64,000 nt of DNA, taken from an uncultured Prevotellaceae bacterium. Its GTDB lineage: Bacteria; Bacteroidota; Bacteroidia; Bacteroidales; Bacteroidaceae. Of this stretch, positions 6,548-13,735 are shown one piece after another. The stretch spans positions 1-64,000 of the forward strand of contig CADCDK010000003.1 of NCBI GenBank assembly GCA_902800185.1, written 5' to 3'. The stretch's first letter is position 1; the number at the start of each line of letters is the position of its first letter. A program made the translations under genes and the position numbers. Below the pieces are notes generated by a model. It saw only the letters and a list, made by a program, of their open reading frames with translations, was not told the origin of the DNA and searched no databases.

Positions 6548-6813
6548 CAAAGTTACGGAAAGTCGAGCGAAAAGCCAAATTTATTTGAGCTTTTCCGAGA
6601 CGGAGTAATTTCGCGCTTGCGCAATGTTACGGAAAGTCGAGCGAAAAGCCAAATTTATTTGAGCTTTTCCGAGACGGAGTAATTTCGCGCTTGCGCAATG
6701 TTACGGAAAAACGAGGGAAGTGCAAAAGGAAAGCTTGTTTTTCTTTTGCACTTCCGAGTGCTAAGTAAGTTCGGCGTAGCCAATGTTACGAAAAACGAGG
6801 GAAGTGCAAAAGG
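6548..6813 (-). repeat. Tandem array of four hairpin units, each with promoter boxes
   Basis: Two near-identical 74-bp units begin at 6552 and 6626; two diverged units begin at 6700 and 6785. Every unit boundary has, on the minus strand, a TAACATTG or TAACTTTG -7-like box (6555-6548, 6629-6622, 6703-6696, 6788-6781). A TTTG -33 box lies 20, 20, 19 and 18 bases upstream (6579-6576, 6653-6650, 6726-6723, 6810-6807). Units 1 and 2 share a hairpin (AAAAGC with GCTTTT); unit 3 has a different but perfect 13-bp hairpin (GGAAGTGCAAAAG 6716-6728, CTTTTGCACTTCC 6743-6755). The first unit supplies the consensus promoter of the gene at 4948-6522. Confidence 0.8.
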
Positions 6814-6835
6814 ATGGAGGACTTTTTTAACTTTA

Positions 6836-6878
6836 GAAAAAAAGGATTCCCGAAAGCGGTTGTTGCTTCCGGGAATCC
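6836..6878 (-). terminator. Rho-independent terminator of fusA
   Basis: On the minus strand GGATTCCCGGAAGC is followed by a 7-8 base loop and GCTTTCGGGAATCC, then a run of seven T (6843-6837). It lies about 45 bases after the fusA stop and would prevent read-through from fusA towards rpsJ. Confidence 0.85.
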
Positions 6879-6920
6879 CATTTCTATACTGTAACAAGGC
6901 TATGCCTTTTTACATTTCGC

Positions 6921-9038
6921 TTACACGAGGTCGGCACGACCCTTCACCTCCTCAAGCACGGCCTTGGCGATAGAGCTTGAGAGCGGTGCGTGATGATCGT
7001 ACTCCATAGAGCTGGTGGCACGACCAGAGGTGATGGTACGCAGAGCGGTTACATAGCCGAACATCTCTGCCAGAGGAACCATGGCCTTCACGATGCGGGC
7101 ACCGCTGCGGGCCTCGTCCATACCCTCTACCTGACCACGACGCTTGTTCAAGTCGCCGATCACATCACCCATGTTCTCCTCGGGAGTAACAACCTCTACC
7201 TTCATGATGGGCTCCATCAGGGCGGGGCCGGCCTTCGGGCAGATGTTCTTATAGGCGTTGATAGCAGCGAGCTCGAATGAGAGCTGGTCGGAGTCCACGG
7301 GGTGGAACGAACCATCGACGAGGGTCACCTTCATGCCTGTCATCGGGTAGCCACCGAGGATACCGTTCTTCATGGCACTCTCGAAGCCCTTCTGTACAGA
7401 GGGGATGAACTCCTTGGGGATGTTACCACCCTTCACCTCGTTGACGAACTGCAAGTCGCCCTCGGTGTAGTCAGCGTCCTTCGGTCCGACAGTGACGATG
7501 ATGTCAGCGAACTTACCGCGACCACCCGACTGCTTCTTATAGACCTCACGATGCAGGGTAACCTCCTTGGTGATGGCCTCCTTGTAGTTAACCTGGGGCT
7601 TACCCTGGTTACACTCAACCTTGAACTCACGCTTCAGACGGTCGATGATGATGTCGAGGTGGAGCTCACCCATACCGGAGATGATGGTCTGACCACTCTG
7701 CTCGTCGGTACGTACGGTGAAGGTCGGGTCTTCCTCAGCCAGCTTAGCGAGACCGTTGTCGAGCTTGGCGATGTCGGCCTGGCTCTTCGGCTCTACGGCG
7801 ATAGAGATCACGGTGTCGGGGAAGGTCATCGACTCCAGCACGATGGGATGTCCCTCGTCGCAGAGGGTGTCACCCGTGCGGATGTCCTTGAAACCTACGC
7901 CTGCGCCGATGTCACCAGCGTCGATGCTCTCCATGGGAATCTCCTTGTTGGAGTTCATCTGGAACAGACGGCTGATGCGCTCCTTCTTGCCAGAGCGGGG
8001 GTTATAGACATAGCTTCCGGCAGTGACCTTACCTGAATAGACGCGGAAGAACACCAGACGACCCATGTAGGGATCGGTAGCAATCTTGAATGCGAGTGCT
8101 GCGGTGGGCTCGTCCTCGCTGGGCTTGCGGCCCTCTTCCTCGTCGGTGCTGGGGTTGATACCCACCACGGCCTCTGTGTCCAGAGGTGAGGGAAGGAATG
8201 CGCAAACGTAGTCGAGCAGGGGCTGCACACCCTTGTTCTTATAGGAAGAACCCAGTGTCATCGGGGTCAGCTCCATCGAGATACAACCCTTGCGGATGGC
8301 TGCGATGATCTTGTCTTCGGGAATATCCTGACCTTCGAGATACATCTCCATGAGCTCATCGTCGAAGTTGGCGGCCTGCTCGAGCATCTTCTCTCTCCAC
8401 TCGTTGGCCTCGTCAACGAGGTCGGCGGGGATTTCCTCGATGTCGTACTCAGCACCCATGGTCTCATCGTGCCACAGGATGGCCTTCATCTTGATGAGGT
8501 CAACGACACCCTTGAAGTTCTCCTCGGCACCGATAGGAATCTGCACGGGGCAGGGGTTGGCACCCAGGATGTCCTTCATCTGCTGTACGGTCTCGAAGAA
8601 GTCGGCACCAGAGCGGTCCATCTTGTTCACATAACCGATACGGGGAACGTTGTACTTGTCAGCCTGGCGCCATACGGTCTCCGACTGGGGCTGTACGCCG
8701 TCAGCAGCAGAGTAGGTGGCAACGGCACCGTCGAGCACGCGCAGTGAACGCTCTACCTCTGCGGTGAAGTCCACGTGTCCCGGAGTGTCGATGAGGTTGA
8801 TCTTGAAAGTCTTGTTGTCGTAGTTCCAGTTACAGGTTGTAGCAGCACTGGTGATAGTGATACCACGCTCCTGCTCCTGAGCCATCCAGTCCATGGTGGC
8901 AGCACCGTCGTGAACCTCACCAATCTTGTGGGTCTTACCGGTGTAGAAGAGGATACGCTCAGATGTTGTTGTCTTACCGGCATCGATGTGAGCCATGATA
9001 CCGATGTTACGAGTCAAGTGTAAATCGCGATTTGCCAT
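6921..9038 (-). CDS. fusA: Elongation factor G
   Basis: A 705-residue translational GTPase that drives ribosomal translocation. Visible motifs are G1 [10 protein letters not shown] (residues ~16-25), the switch segment [12 protein letters not shown]3 DTPGHVDF and G4 NKMDRSG. Domain IV/V sequences include [44 protein letters not shown] and the C-terminal SYA-like region. Length and order match bacterial EF-G (~700). It follows rpsG by 40 bases in the str operon and is closed by a terminator at 6836-6878. The family often has a paralogue in Bacteroidales; this copy is the one linked to rpsL and rpsG. Confidence 0.98.
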   Translation of the reverse strand: MANRDLHLTRNIGIMAHIDAGKTTTSERILFYTGKTHKIGEVHDGAATMDWMAQEQERGITITSAATTCNWNYDNKTFKINLIDTPGHVDFTAEVERSLRVLDGAVATYSAADGVQPQSETVWRQADKYNVPRIGYVNKMDRSGADFFETVQQMKDILGANPCPVQIPIGAEENFKGVVDLIKMKAILWHDETMGAEYDIEEIPADLVDEANEWREKMLEQAANFDDELMEMYLEGQDIPEDKIIAAIRKGCISMELTPMTLGSSYKNKGVQPLLDYVCAFLPSPLDTEAVVGINPSTDEEEGRKPSEDEPTAALAFKIATDPYMGRLVFFRVYSGKVTAGSYVYNPRSGKKERISRLFQMNSNKEIPMESIDAGDIGAGVGFKDIRTGDTLCDEGHPIVLESMTFPDTVISIAVEPKSQADIAKLDNGLAKLAEEDPTFTVRTDEQSGQTIISGMGELHLDIIIDRLKREFKVECNQGKPQVNYKEAITKEVTLHREVYKKQSGGRGKFADIIVTVGPKDADYTEGDLQFVNEVKGGNIPKEFIPSVQKGFESAMKNGILGGYPMTGMKVTLVDGSFHPVDSDQLSFELAAINAYKNICPKAGPALMEPIMKVEVVTPEENMGDVIGDLNKRRGQVEGMDEARSGARIVKAMVPLAEMFGYVTALRTITSGRATSSMEYDHHAPLSSSIAKAVLEEVKGRADLV

Positions 9039-9078
9039 TTTCTTTTTACCTTTTTCTTTATTACGTTATTCCGCTTTC

Positions 9079-9555
9079 TTAGAATCTGAAGTGTGCAAAT
9101 GCGCGGTTAGCCTCTGCCATGCGGTGCATATCTTCCTTACGCTTGAAGGCACCACCCTGGTTGTTGTAGGCATCCATGATCTCTGCAGCGAGCTTCTCGG
9201 CCATTGACTTACCACCGCGCTTGCGTGCGAAGGCAATCATGTTCTTCATTGAAATGCTCTCCTTACGGTCGGGACGGATTTCGGTAGGAACCTGGAATGT
9301 GGCACCACCGATACGACGGCTCTTCACCTCCACCTGCGGGGTGATGTTGTCGAGGCCCTGCTTCCAGATTTCCAGGGGAGACTTCTCTTCCTTGTCCATC
9401 TTGCCCTTCACGATTTCCAGAGCACTGTAGAAAATTTCATAGGAAATGTTCTTCTTTCCATCATACATCAGATGGTTGACGAACTTTGAGACCTTCTGGT
9501 CATTGAACACCGGATCCGGAAGGATCAGGCGCTTCTTGGGTTTTGCTTTTCTCAT
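9079..9555 (-). CDS. rpsG: 30S ribosomal protein S7
   Basis: A 158-residue protein starting [27 protein letters not shown] and containing [19 protein letters not shown] and [43 protein letters not shown], all standard S7. The start at 9555 is chosen because family members begin here; the frame extends to 9615 without homology. S7 nucleates assembly of the 30S head and, in Escherichia coli, represses its own operon by binding the rpsL-rpsG intercistronic RNA. The 256-base gap to rpsL here contains a strong branched fold (9709-9800) that could play a similar part. Confidence 0.97.
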   Translation of the reverse strand: MRKAKPKKRLILPDPVFNDQKVSKFVNHLMYDGKKNISYEIFYSALEIVKGKMDKEEKSPLEIWKQGLDNITPQVEVKSRRIGGATFQVPTEIRPDRKESISMKNMIAFARKRGGKSMAEKLAAEIMDAYNNQGGAFKRKEDMHRMAEANRAFAHFRF

Positions 9556-9708
9556 TTTTGTTTTAAAATTTAATTTGCGGAGGCTGTTCTCATGAATGTT
9601 CTTCAACGTCCGCACCCGGACATTTACTCAACCTTGTAAGATTCTCCAGCAAAACGAATTATATAAATAATGTAGGAATTTTAGAAGTGGAGATGTGTAG
9701 AAGTGGAG

Positions 9709-9800
9709 GAGTTTTTGAGTCCCGGCTCTTTTTTCCCCGAGCCCCAGTTCTGAAGTTATGTGTCAACCACATGCTTACCAACTTAGGGACTCAAAAACTC
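9709..9800 (-). ncRNA. Branched RNA structure between rpsL and rpsG, possible cis-regulator
   Basis: A closing stem of 15 perfect base pairs joins 9709-9723 (GAGTTTTTGAGTCCC) with 9786-9800. Inside it are two hairpins: GGCTC 9724-9728 with GAGCC 9739-9743, and ATGTG 9758-9762 with CACAT 9768-9772. The result is a three-way junction of about 92 nt starting 11 bases after the rpsL stop. Its place between rpsL and rpsG recalls the S7 repressor site of Escherichia coli. The sequence is not one I recognise from that site. It could alternatively be an attenuating hairpin or a small inserted element. Confidence 0.55.
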
Positions 9801-9811
9801 ACCTGTCCTTC

Positions 9812-10192
9812 TTACTTCTTAGCTTTCGGCCGCTTGGCACCGTACTTGGAACGACGCTGTGTACGGTTGGCAACGCCGGCGGTATCAAGAGTACCACGGA
9901 CGATGTGATAACGTACACCGGGAAGGTCCTTCACACGACCACCGCGAACAAGCACGATAGAGTGCTCCTGCAGGTTGTGTCCCTCTCCGGGGATGTAGGA
10001 GTTCACTTCCTTCTGGTTTGTCAAACGAACACGGGCAACTTTACGCATTGCCGAATTAGGCTTCTTAGGAGTGGTTGTATAGACGCGCACGCAAACACCA
10101 CGACGCTGAGGACATGAGTCCAGCGCGGGAGATTTGCTCTTGTCAACGAGCTCCTGTCTGCCTTTTCTTACCAATTGTGAAATAGTAGGCAT
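9812..10192 (-). CDS. rpsL: 30S ribosomal protein S12
   Basis: A 126-residue protein starting [34 protein letters not shown]. It has the decoding-centre segments [19 protein letters not shown] and [19 protein letters not shown]. The two lysines at the streptomycin-determining loop are wild type, so no S12-based streptomycin resistance is indicated. It is first in the str operon, followed by rpsG and fusA on the same strand. Confidence 0.98.
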   Translation of the reverse strand: MPTISQLVRKGRQELVDKSKSPALDSCPQRRGVCVRVYTTTPKKPNSAMRKVARVRLTNQKEVNSYIPGEGHNLQEHSIVLVRGGRVKDLPGVRYHIVRGTLDTAGVANRTQRRSKYGAKRPKAKK

Positions 10193-10521
10193 AATTGTAC
10201 TTAATTTTTGTTATTTATATATTTTATTTGTTGATTTTCAATCATTTGCCCCTCCCTACAAGCTTTCACGCATGATGTCCCCTCCTATCGAAACGGGCAC
10301 AATAAGGGCATTTCGGGCTGCAAAATTACAAACAAATTCCCAATCCACCTAATAGAAAAGAGAAGAAAGTATAAAAAAGACATTTGATTTAACAAAATAT
10401 AACCATTTTAACTTTTATATCCAAACACAATGAACCCCAGAAGTCTTCTGTCTAACTTCTGGGGTTCACTTCCATTTGACAAACGCTCAACGTTTGTCAT
10501 TCGATGAAACCAAACAGTTTC
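10193..10521. promoter_or_regulatory. Upstream region of rpsL with promoter
   Basis: On the minus strand a -7 box TAATTTTG (10328-10321) is followed by GCAGCCCGAAAT, giving the same TTTGCAGCCCGAAAT seen at the rpsJ promoter. The -33 position shows only TTAG. That leaves a leader of roughly 120 bases before rpsL. Bases 10345-10430 are AT-rich with nothing named. The terminator at 10431-10468 closes the upstream transcript. Confidence 0.6.
10431..10468 (-). terminator. Hairpin terminator after the 56-residue peptide gene
   Basis: TGAACCCCAGAAGT (10431-10444) and ACTTCTGGGGTTCA (10455-10468) are perfect 14-bp arms with a 10-base loop. The T run downstream on the minus strand is weak (TTGTGTTTGG), so termination is inferred mainly from position between the peptide gene and the rpsL promoter. 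Confidence 0.6.
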
Positions 10522-10692
10522 TTAGTCGTCCCAAACACTGCTGCTTTGCGGCTCTGCCTCTCTTGACTCAAGCAGGTCGAAGTTGTCGATCGTCTGAGTT
10601 TTTACATCCAGTCTGCGGTCGCTTCCTGCCATGAGCGGAGCACTTTTCAGCAGCACCACCTCAAAGGTTGGCTTGATATATTGCTTTTTCAT
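10522..10692 (-). CDS. Small conserved-type peptide, 56 residues
   Basis: A short frame reads MKKQYIKPTFEVVLLKSAPLMAG, continues with a polar, acidic stretch, and ends QSSSVWDD. The opening MKKxYIKPxxEVVxL and an acidic or Trp-Asp tail recur in many short Bacteroidales/Prevotella proteins, often beside secreted-protein genes; their function is unknown to me. There is no clear signal peptide. An in-frame ATG at 10701 would add three residues. It lies downstream of the large secreted protein gene on the same strand and is followed by a hairpin at 10431-10468. A precursor-peptide role is possible but unsupported. Confidence 0.65.
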   Translation of the reverse strand: MKKQYIKPTFEVVLLKSAPLMAGSDRRLDVKTQTIDNFDLLESREAEPQSSSVWDD

Positions 10693-10724
10693 AACATCCA
10701 TATTGTTTTTGTTCTCTTTACTCT

Positions 10725-10810
10725 CACTTAATCACAACTTGAGCTAAAGCTCGAGCTCGTTCACGCTCGGTAAAGCATGAGCAAGCTCTGCTTTACACTC
10801 ACTTAATCAC
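10725..10810 (-). repeat. Duplicated 3' end of the neighbouring secreted-protein gene
   Basis: CTCACTTAATCAC followed by RAC occurs at 10725-10740 and again at 10797-10812, where it encodes the last residues (VVIK and stop) of the gene at 10799-13504. Between them is a stretch rich in GAGC/GCTC and AAGC inverted words. It looks like a small tandem duplication of the gene end. Confidence 0.5.
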
Positions 10811-13504
10811 GACCTTGCGCCCATTAATAATATAGAGGCCGCGCTGCGGGTTCTTCACGCTGCGTCCCTGCAGGTCGTAAACGACAGGGTTGTTTGTCTT
10901 TTCCTCATTCACACGCACGGCGTCGCTGATGCCTGTGGTCTCATCTTCAAAGACAATAGACAGACGGGCAGGTGCGCTGATGGGGAGATAGACACGACCA
11001 GAGCCCAGGCGGTTGCCACTCCAGGTGTAGAAGGCTGTCACGCCACCTACTGTTCCCAGGACGTAAACGCCGTTGGTGGTGTTGGCATCGCTGATAAGCA
11101 GTTCGTTAGTCTCATTTTCGTCACTGTCTCCCACCGTCATGGTGTAGGTCTCGCCGGCCTCTCCGTTGAGGATGTAGGGCTTGCCTGCCTTGACACTTGA
11201 GACAGATTTCAGTACTGCCTGGCCTTCGATTTTTTCGTCGTCAATTCTCGACACAACGTAAGCCTTCAGGCCGGTGGGCAGGGAAGCCACGTCGGCACTG
11301 CTCACCAGTGTGCGCCAGCCTGTGCTACCCATTGTCACGTTGTAAGTAGCGGCGGGAACGAAACGGTAGAGCTTGGGCATGGTGTTCTCGGTGTCCTCAC
11401 TTGTGTAGCAGGCGTACTTCGACGAAATCACGAAGGTGGAAATCATCATGGCGTTAAACTTGAGCACGTTGTGGGTATTGGCACCAGCGAAGGTGATGGT
11501 GGCAACGTTGGTCTCTCCGTCAATGTCAATCGTAGCCTTGCCGTTGTCGCCAACGGTGGTCCTGTCGGCACTTTTCAGCTCGTCGGCAGAGCTCGACGAA
11601 GCGTAGAGGTAGTAGTTGTCGGCCGTGCGGAAGAGCCATTTGCCGCTACCGTCTTCTTCCAAGACAACGATTTGTGCATCCTCGGGAACGGACGAGATGG
11701 TGTTCTCAGACACTGTGACCTCTTTGGAGGCGCGGTCGGCATCGTTCTGCTTTGTGCCCAAGGCGTAGTTCTTGGATTCCTTCTCGGCAACGATGAGCAG
11801 ACGGTCGCCCTCCTGCAACTGGGAAGCGCTTGTCACCAGCTGGTAGCTTCCGTCACCGTAGGGTGCCACGTCTCTCGACTTCACGGTCAGCGTGAACTTG
11901 CTCACCATGTTGTAGCTTCCGTCGCCTGTGCCACGGACATCCGTCACGGGAACAGTAACGGTAATCACCGATGAACCCACCTTGAGGGCGGTGAGCTTGC
12001 CTGTCTCTCCGTCGTAGCTGACGACATCGGTCTTGCTTGACTCGATGGTAGGTGTGCCCACGGTTCCCGTGATGTTTTTACCATCTGGGTTATTGATGCT
12101 GTAGTAGGTGGAAGCGTCCTTCACCTCGTCAAGGTAGATGTTTGCATCACCGCTGGTCAGCACACGTGTGTGTTCGTGAATATAGTTGACGGTCTCCATC
12201 TTCGGAGTCTTCGAGTCTTTCTTACCGCTGCCGCCGCTGTCACGACCGCCAATGCTGAATTTGCTGGCTTCCAGAATCAGCGGACCGGCAACCATAACAA
12301 GGTCGCCTACACAGATATCCTTCTCGGTGAGGTCGTTCAGTTCTCTTTTTCTGCCGCACGAAATCTTCAGCTCCTTGTTAGTTGCATCGTCTTCGGTTCC
12401 GTCGTCAGAGATATAGTAGGTCAGTGTTCCCTCATTGCCGGTCTCTGTGCTCAGGCCGGGAATGAATGAGCTTGTGCTGGAAGAAGTCTCAATTTTAGAA
12501 ACACGACCCATCACGAAGTAGTTGCTACCACCAGAGTTGCCATTAGTCGTGATATAGGAAATGGCATCGGAGGGGTTCGCGAAAGGTTTAGTGTAGGTAC
12601 CTAATGAATCAGGGTGTGAAGTGTCCACGAGCAGCGTGTATGAAACGGTGGCTTCGTCATAGGACGCGTTACCGCTAAACTTGGCGGTGATGATGGATGT
12701 ACCGCGTCCTACGAGTGTAACTACACCGCTGCCGTCAACAGTGGCAACGTCTGTACGGCTGGACTCGAAGGTGAATCCTGTCAGTTCGTTAGGATTGTAG
12801 AGCGAGGGGGCGGCGACTTCTTCAGTACCTTCTCTGTTTTTGAATTTCTGTGTGTAGTCGTCGGCCTGAGCGTAGGCATTGTTGTCTCCAGCTCTTTGGA
12901 AGGTGTTTGTCCACTTGATTCCTGCATCGGGAAGGTTTGACTCCACCTTCTTGAAGAAGGCGATGACCGTCTTGTTGATGTCGGAGTCGATGGAGGTCTT
13001 CGTGTTCCAGCTCTTGCTGATGTACTTGTTCTTGACACCCACAATGCGGCTGTTTCCTCCATCCATATCTACTGCCAGGAAGTCAGCATTGTTGTTGTTC
13101 TCGTCCTTAACCAAGCCGAAGGCATACTTCTTGTCGGTGGGGTCGCCCACGCGCAGACCGTCGTCGGCATCTGTTACGTACAGATAGTTATCACCAACCT
13201 TAAAGTAGCACTTGCTTCCAGTGGCATCTTCCAGCGTCCACTGCAGGTTCGCGGCAATCTCGCCAGTCAGCTGGTCCTTGCCGTCGTTCAGTGTTACTGA
13301 TGTAGCGGAAGGAGCTTTGTCGGCGGCGGGGTCGTTGGACATAGCCACACCCGTGGTGATGTCAACAATCACGATGACATCGCCTGGAGCCAACTCGGAG
13401 GGCGACTTCTTCATCCACTTGACGCTTTCCGCCCATGTGTTTAAGATTCCCACTGTCATTACCAACAACAGGAGAATCGTCTTTTTAGTAAAAAATTTCT
13501 TCAT
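10799..13504 (-). CDS. Large secreted protein with Ig-like and OB-like domains
   Basis: A 901-residue protein with a signal peptide (MKKFFTKKTILLLLVMTVGILNTWA). Two bacterial Ig-like (BIG2) segments are visible: LTGFTFESSRTDVATVDGSGVVTLVGRGTSIITAKFSG near residue 240, and SSKTDVVSYDGETGKLTALKVGSSVITVTVP near residue 490. Between them AISYITTNGNSGGSNYFVMGRVSKIE...YYISDDGT...GDLVMVAGPL resembles the DUF6359/OB-like domains of Bacteroidales surface proteins. The C-terminus NPVVYDLQGRSVKNPQRGLYIINGRKVVIK is the short sorting-type tail common in Prevotella secreted proteins. No catalytic motif was found; surface adhesion or glycan binding are guesses. A -7 box TAACTTTG lies at 13588-13581. Confidence 0.8.
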   Translation of the reverse strand: MKKFFTKKTILLLLVMTVGILNTWAESVKWMKKSPSELAPGDVIVIVDITTGVAMSNDPAADKAPSATSVTLNDGKDQLTGEIAANLQWTLEDATGSKCYFKVGDNYLYVTDADDGLRVGDPTDKKYAFGLVKDENNNNADFLAVDMDGGNSRIVGVKNKYISKSWNTKTSIDSDINKTVIAFFKKVESNLPDAGIKWTNTFQRAGDNNAYAQADDYTQKFKNREGTEEVAAPSLYNPNELTGFTFESSRTDVATVDGSGVVTLVGRGTSIITAKFSGNASYDEATVSYTLLVDTSHPDSLGTYTKPFANPSDAISYITTNGNSGGSNYFVMGRVSKIETSSSTSSFIPGLSTETGNEGTLTYYISDDGTEDDATNKELKISCGRKRELNDLTEKDICVGDLVMVAGPLILEASKFSIGGRDSGGSGKKDSKTPKMETVNYIHEHTRVLTSGDANIYLDEVKDASTYYSINNPDGKNITGTVGTPTIESSKTDVVSYDGETGKLTALKVGSSVITVTVPVTDVRGTGDGSYNMVSKFTLTVKSRDVAPYGDGSYQLVTSASQLQEGDRLLIVAEKESKNYALGTKQNDADRASKEVTVSENTISSVPEDAQIVVLEEDGSGKWLFRTADNYYLYASSSSADELKSADRTTVGDNGKATIDIDGETNVATITFAGANTHNVLKFNAMMISTFVISSKYACYTSEDTENTMPKLYRFVPAATYNVTMGSTGWRTLVSSADVASLPTGLKAYVVSRIDDEKIEGQAVLKSVSSVKAGKPYILNGEAGETYTMTVGDSDENETNELLISDANTTNGVYVLGTVGGVTAFYTWSGNRLGSGRVYLPISAPARLSIVFEDETTGISDAVRVNEEKTNNPVVYDLQGRSVKNPQRGLYIINGRKVVIK

Positions 13505-13735
13505 TGTTATTTTATCTTGTTACCTTAAATACTTGTTACCTTAAATGCTGGTTCATCAGCTCTTTCCTGAAAATCGGCTGCAAAGTTACATATTTAATTT
13601 ATATATTACATATCTGTTAAATTATTTTAACTTTTACGGATAGTCGGTCAGTAAATAAAAAAAGGTAAAAGCGTGCGCCGTTCCGAAAAAAATGTGTACA
13701 TTTGTGGGCAGAAACCTAAAACAAACCATCAAGAA
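13505..13735. promoter_or_regulatory. Divergent promoter region, secreted protein and GH35
   Basis: A minus-strand -7 box TAACTTTG (13588-13581) serves the Ig-like protein, and a plus-strand -7 box TACATTTG (13697-13704) serves GH35. Neither has a clear TTTG at -33. A direct repeat GTTACCTTAAAT occurs twice in the minus-strand leader (about 13518-13550). The middle is AT-rich. Confidence 0.65.

Noticed and set aside
6548..6813. CRISPR array
   Set aside because: The repeats are contiguous 74-85-bp units with no unique spacers, and no cas gene is present.
6655..6973. Short open frames inside the tandem repeat array
   Set aside because: They arise from repeated hairpin sequence read in both directions; the peptide repeats follow the DNA repeats.
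7302..8036. A 244-codon plus-strand open frame opposite fusA
   Set aside because: It mirrors conserved EF-G sequence; the product is a Leu/Val/Asp-rich shadow with no family and no promoter.
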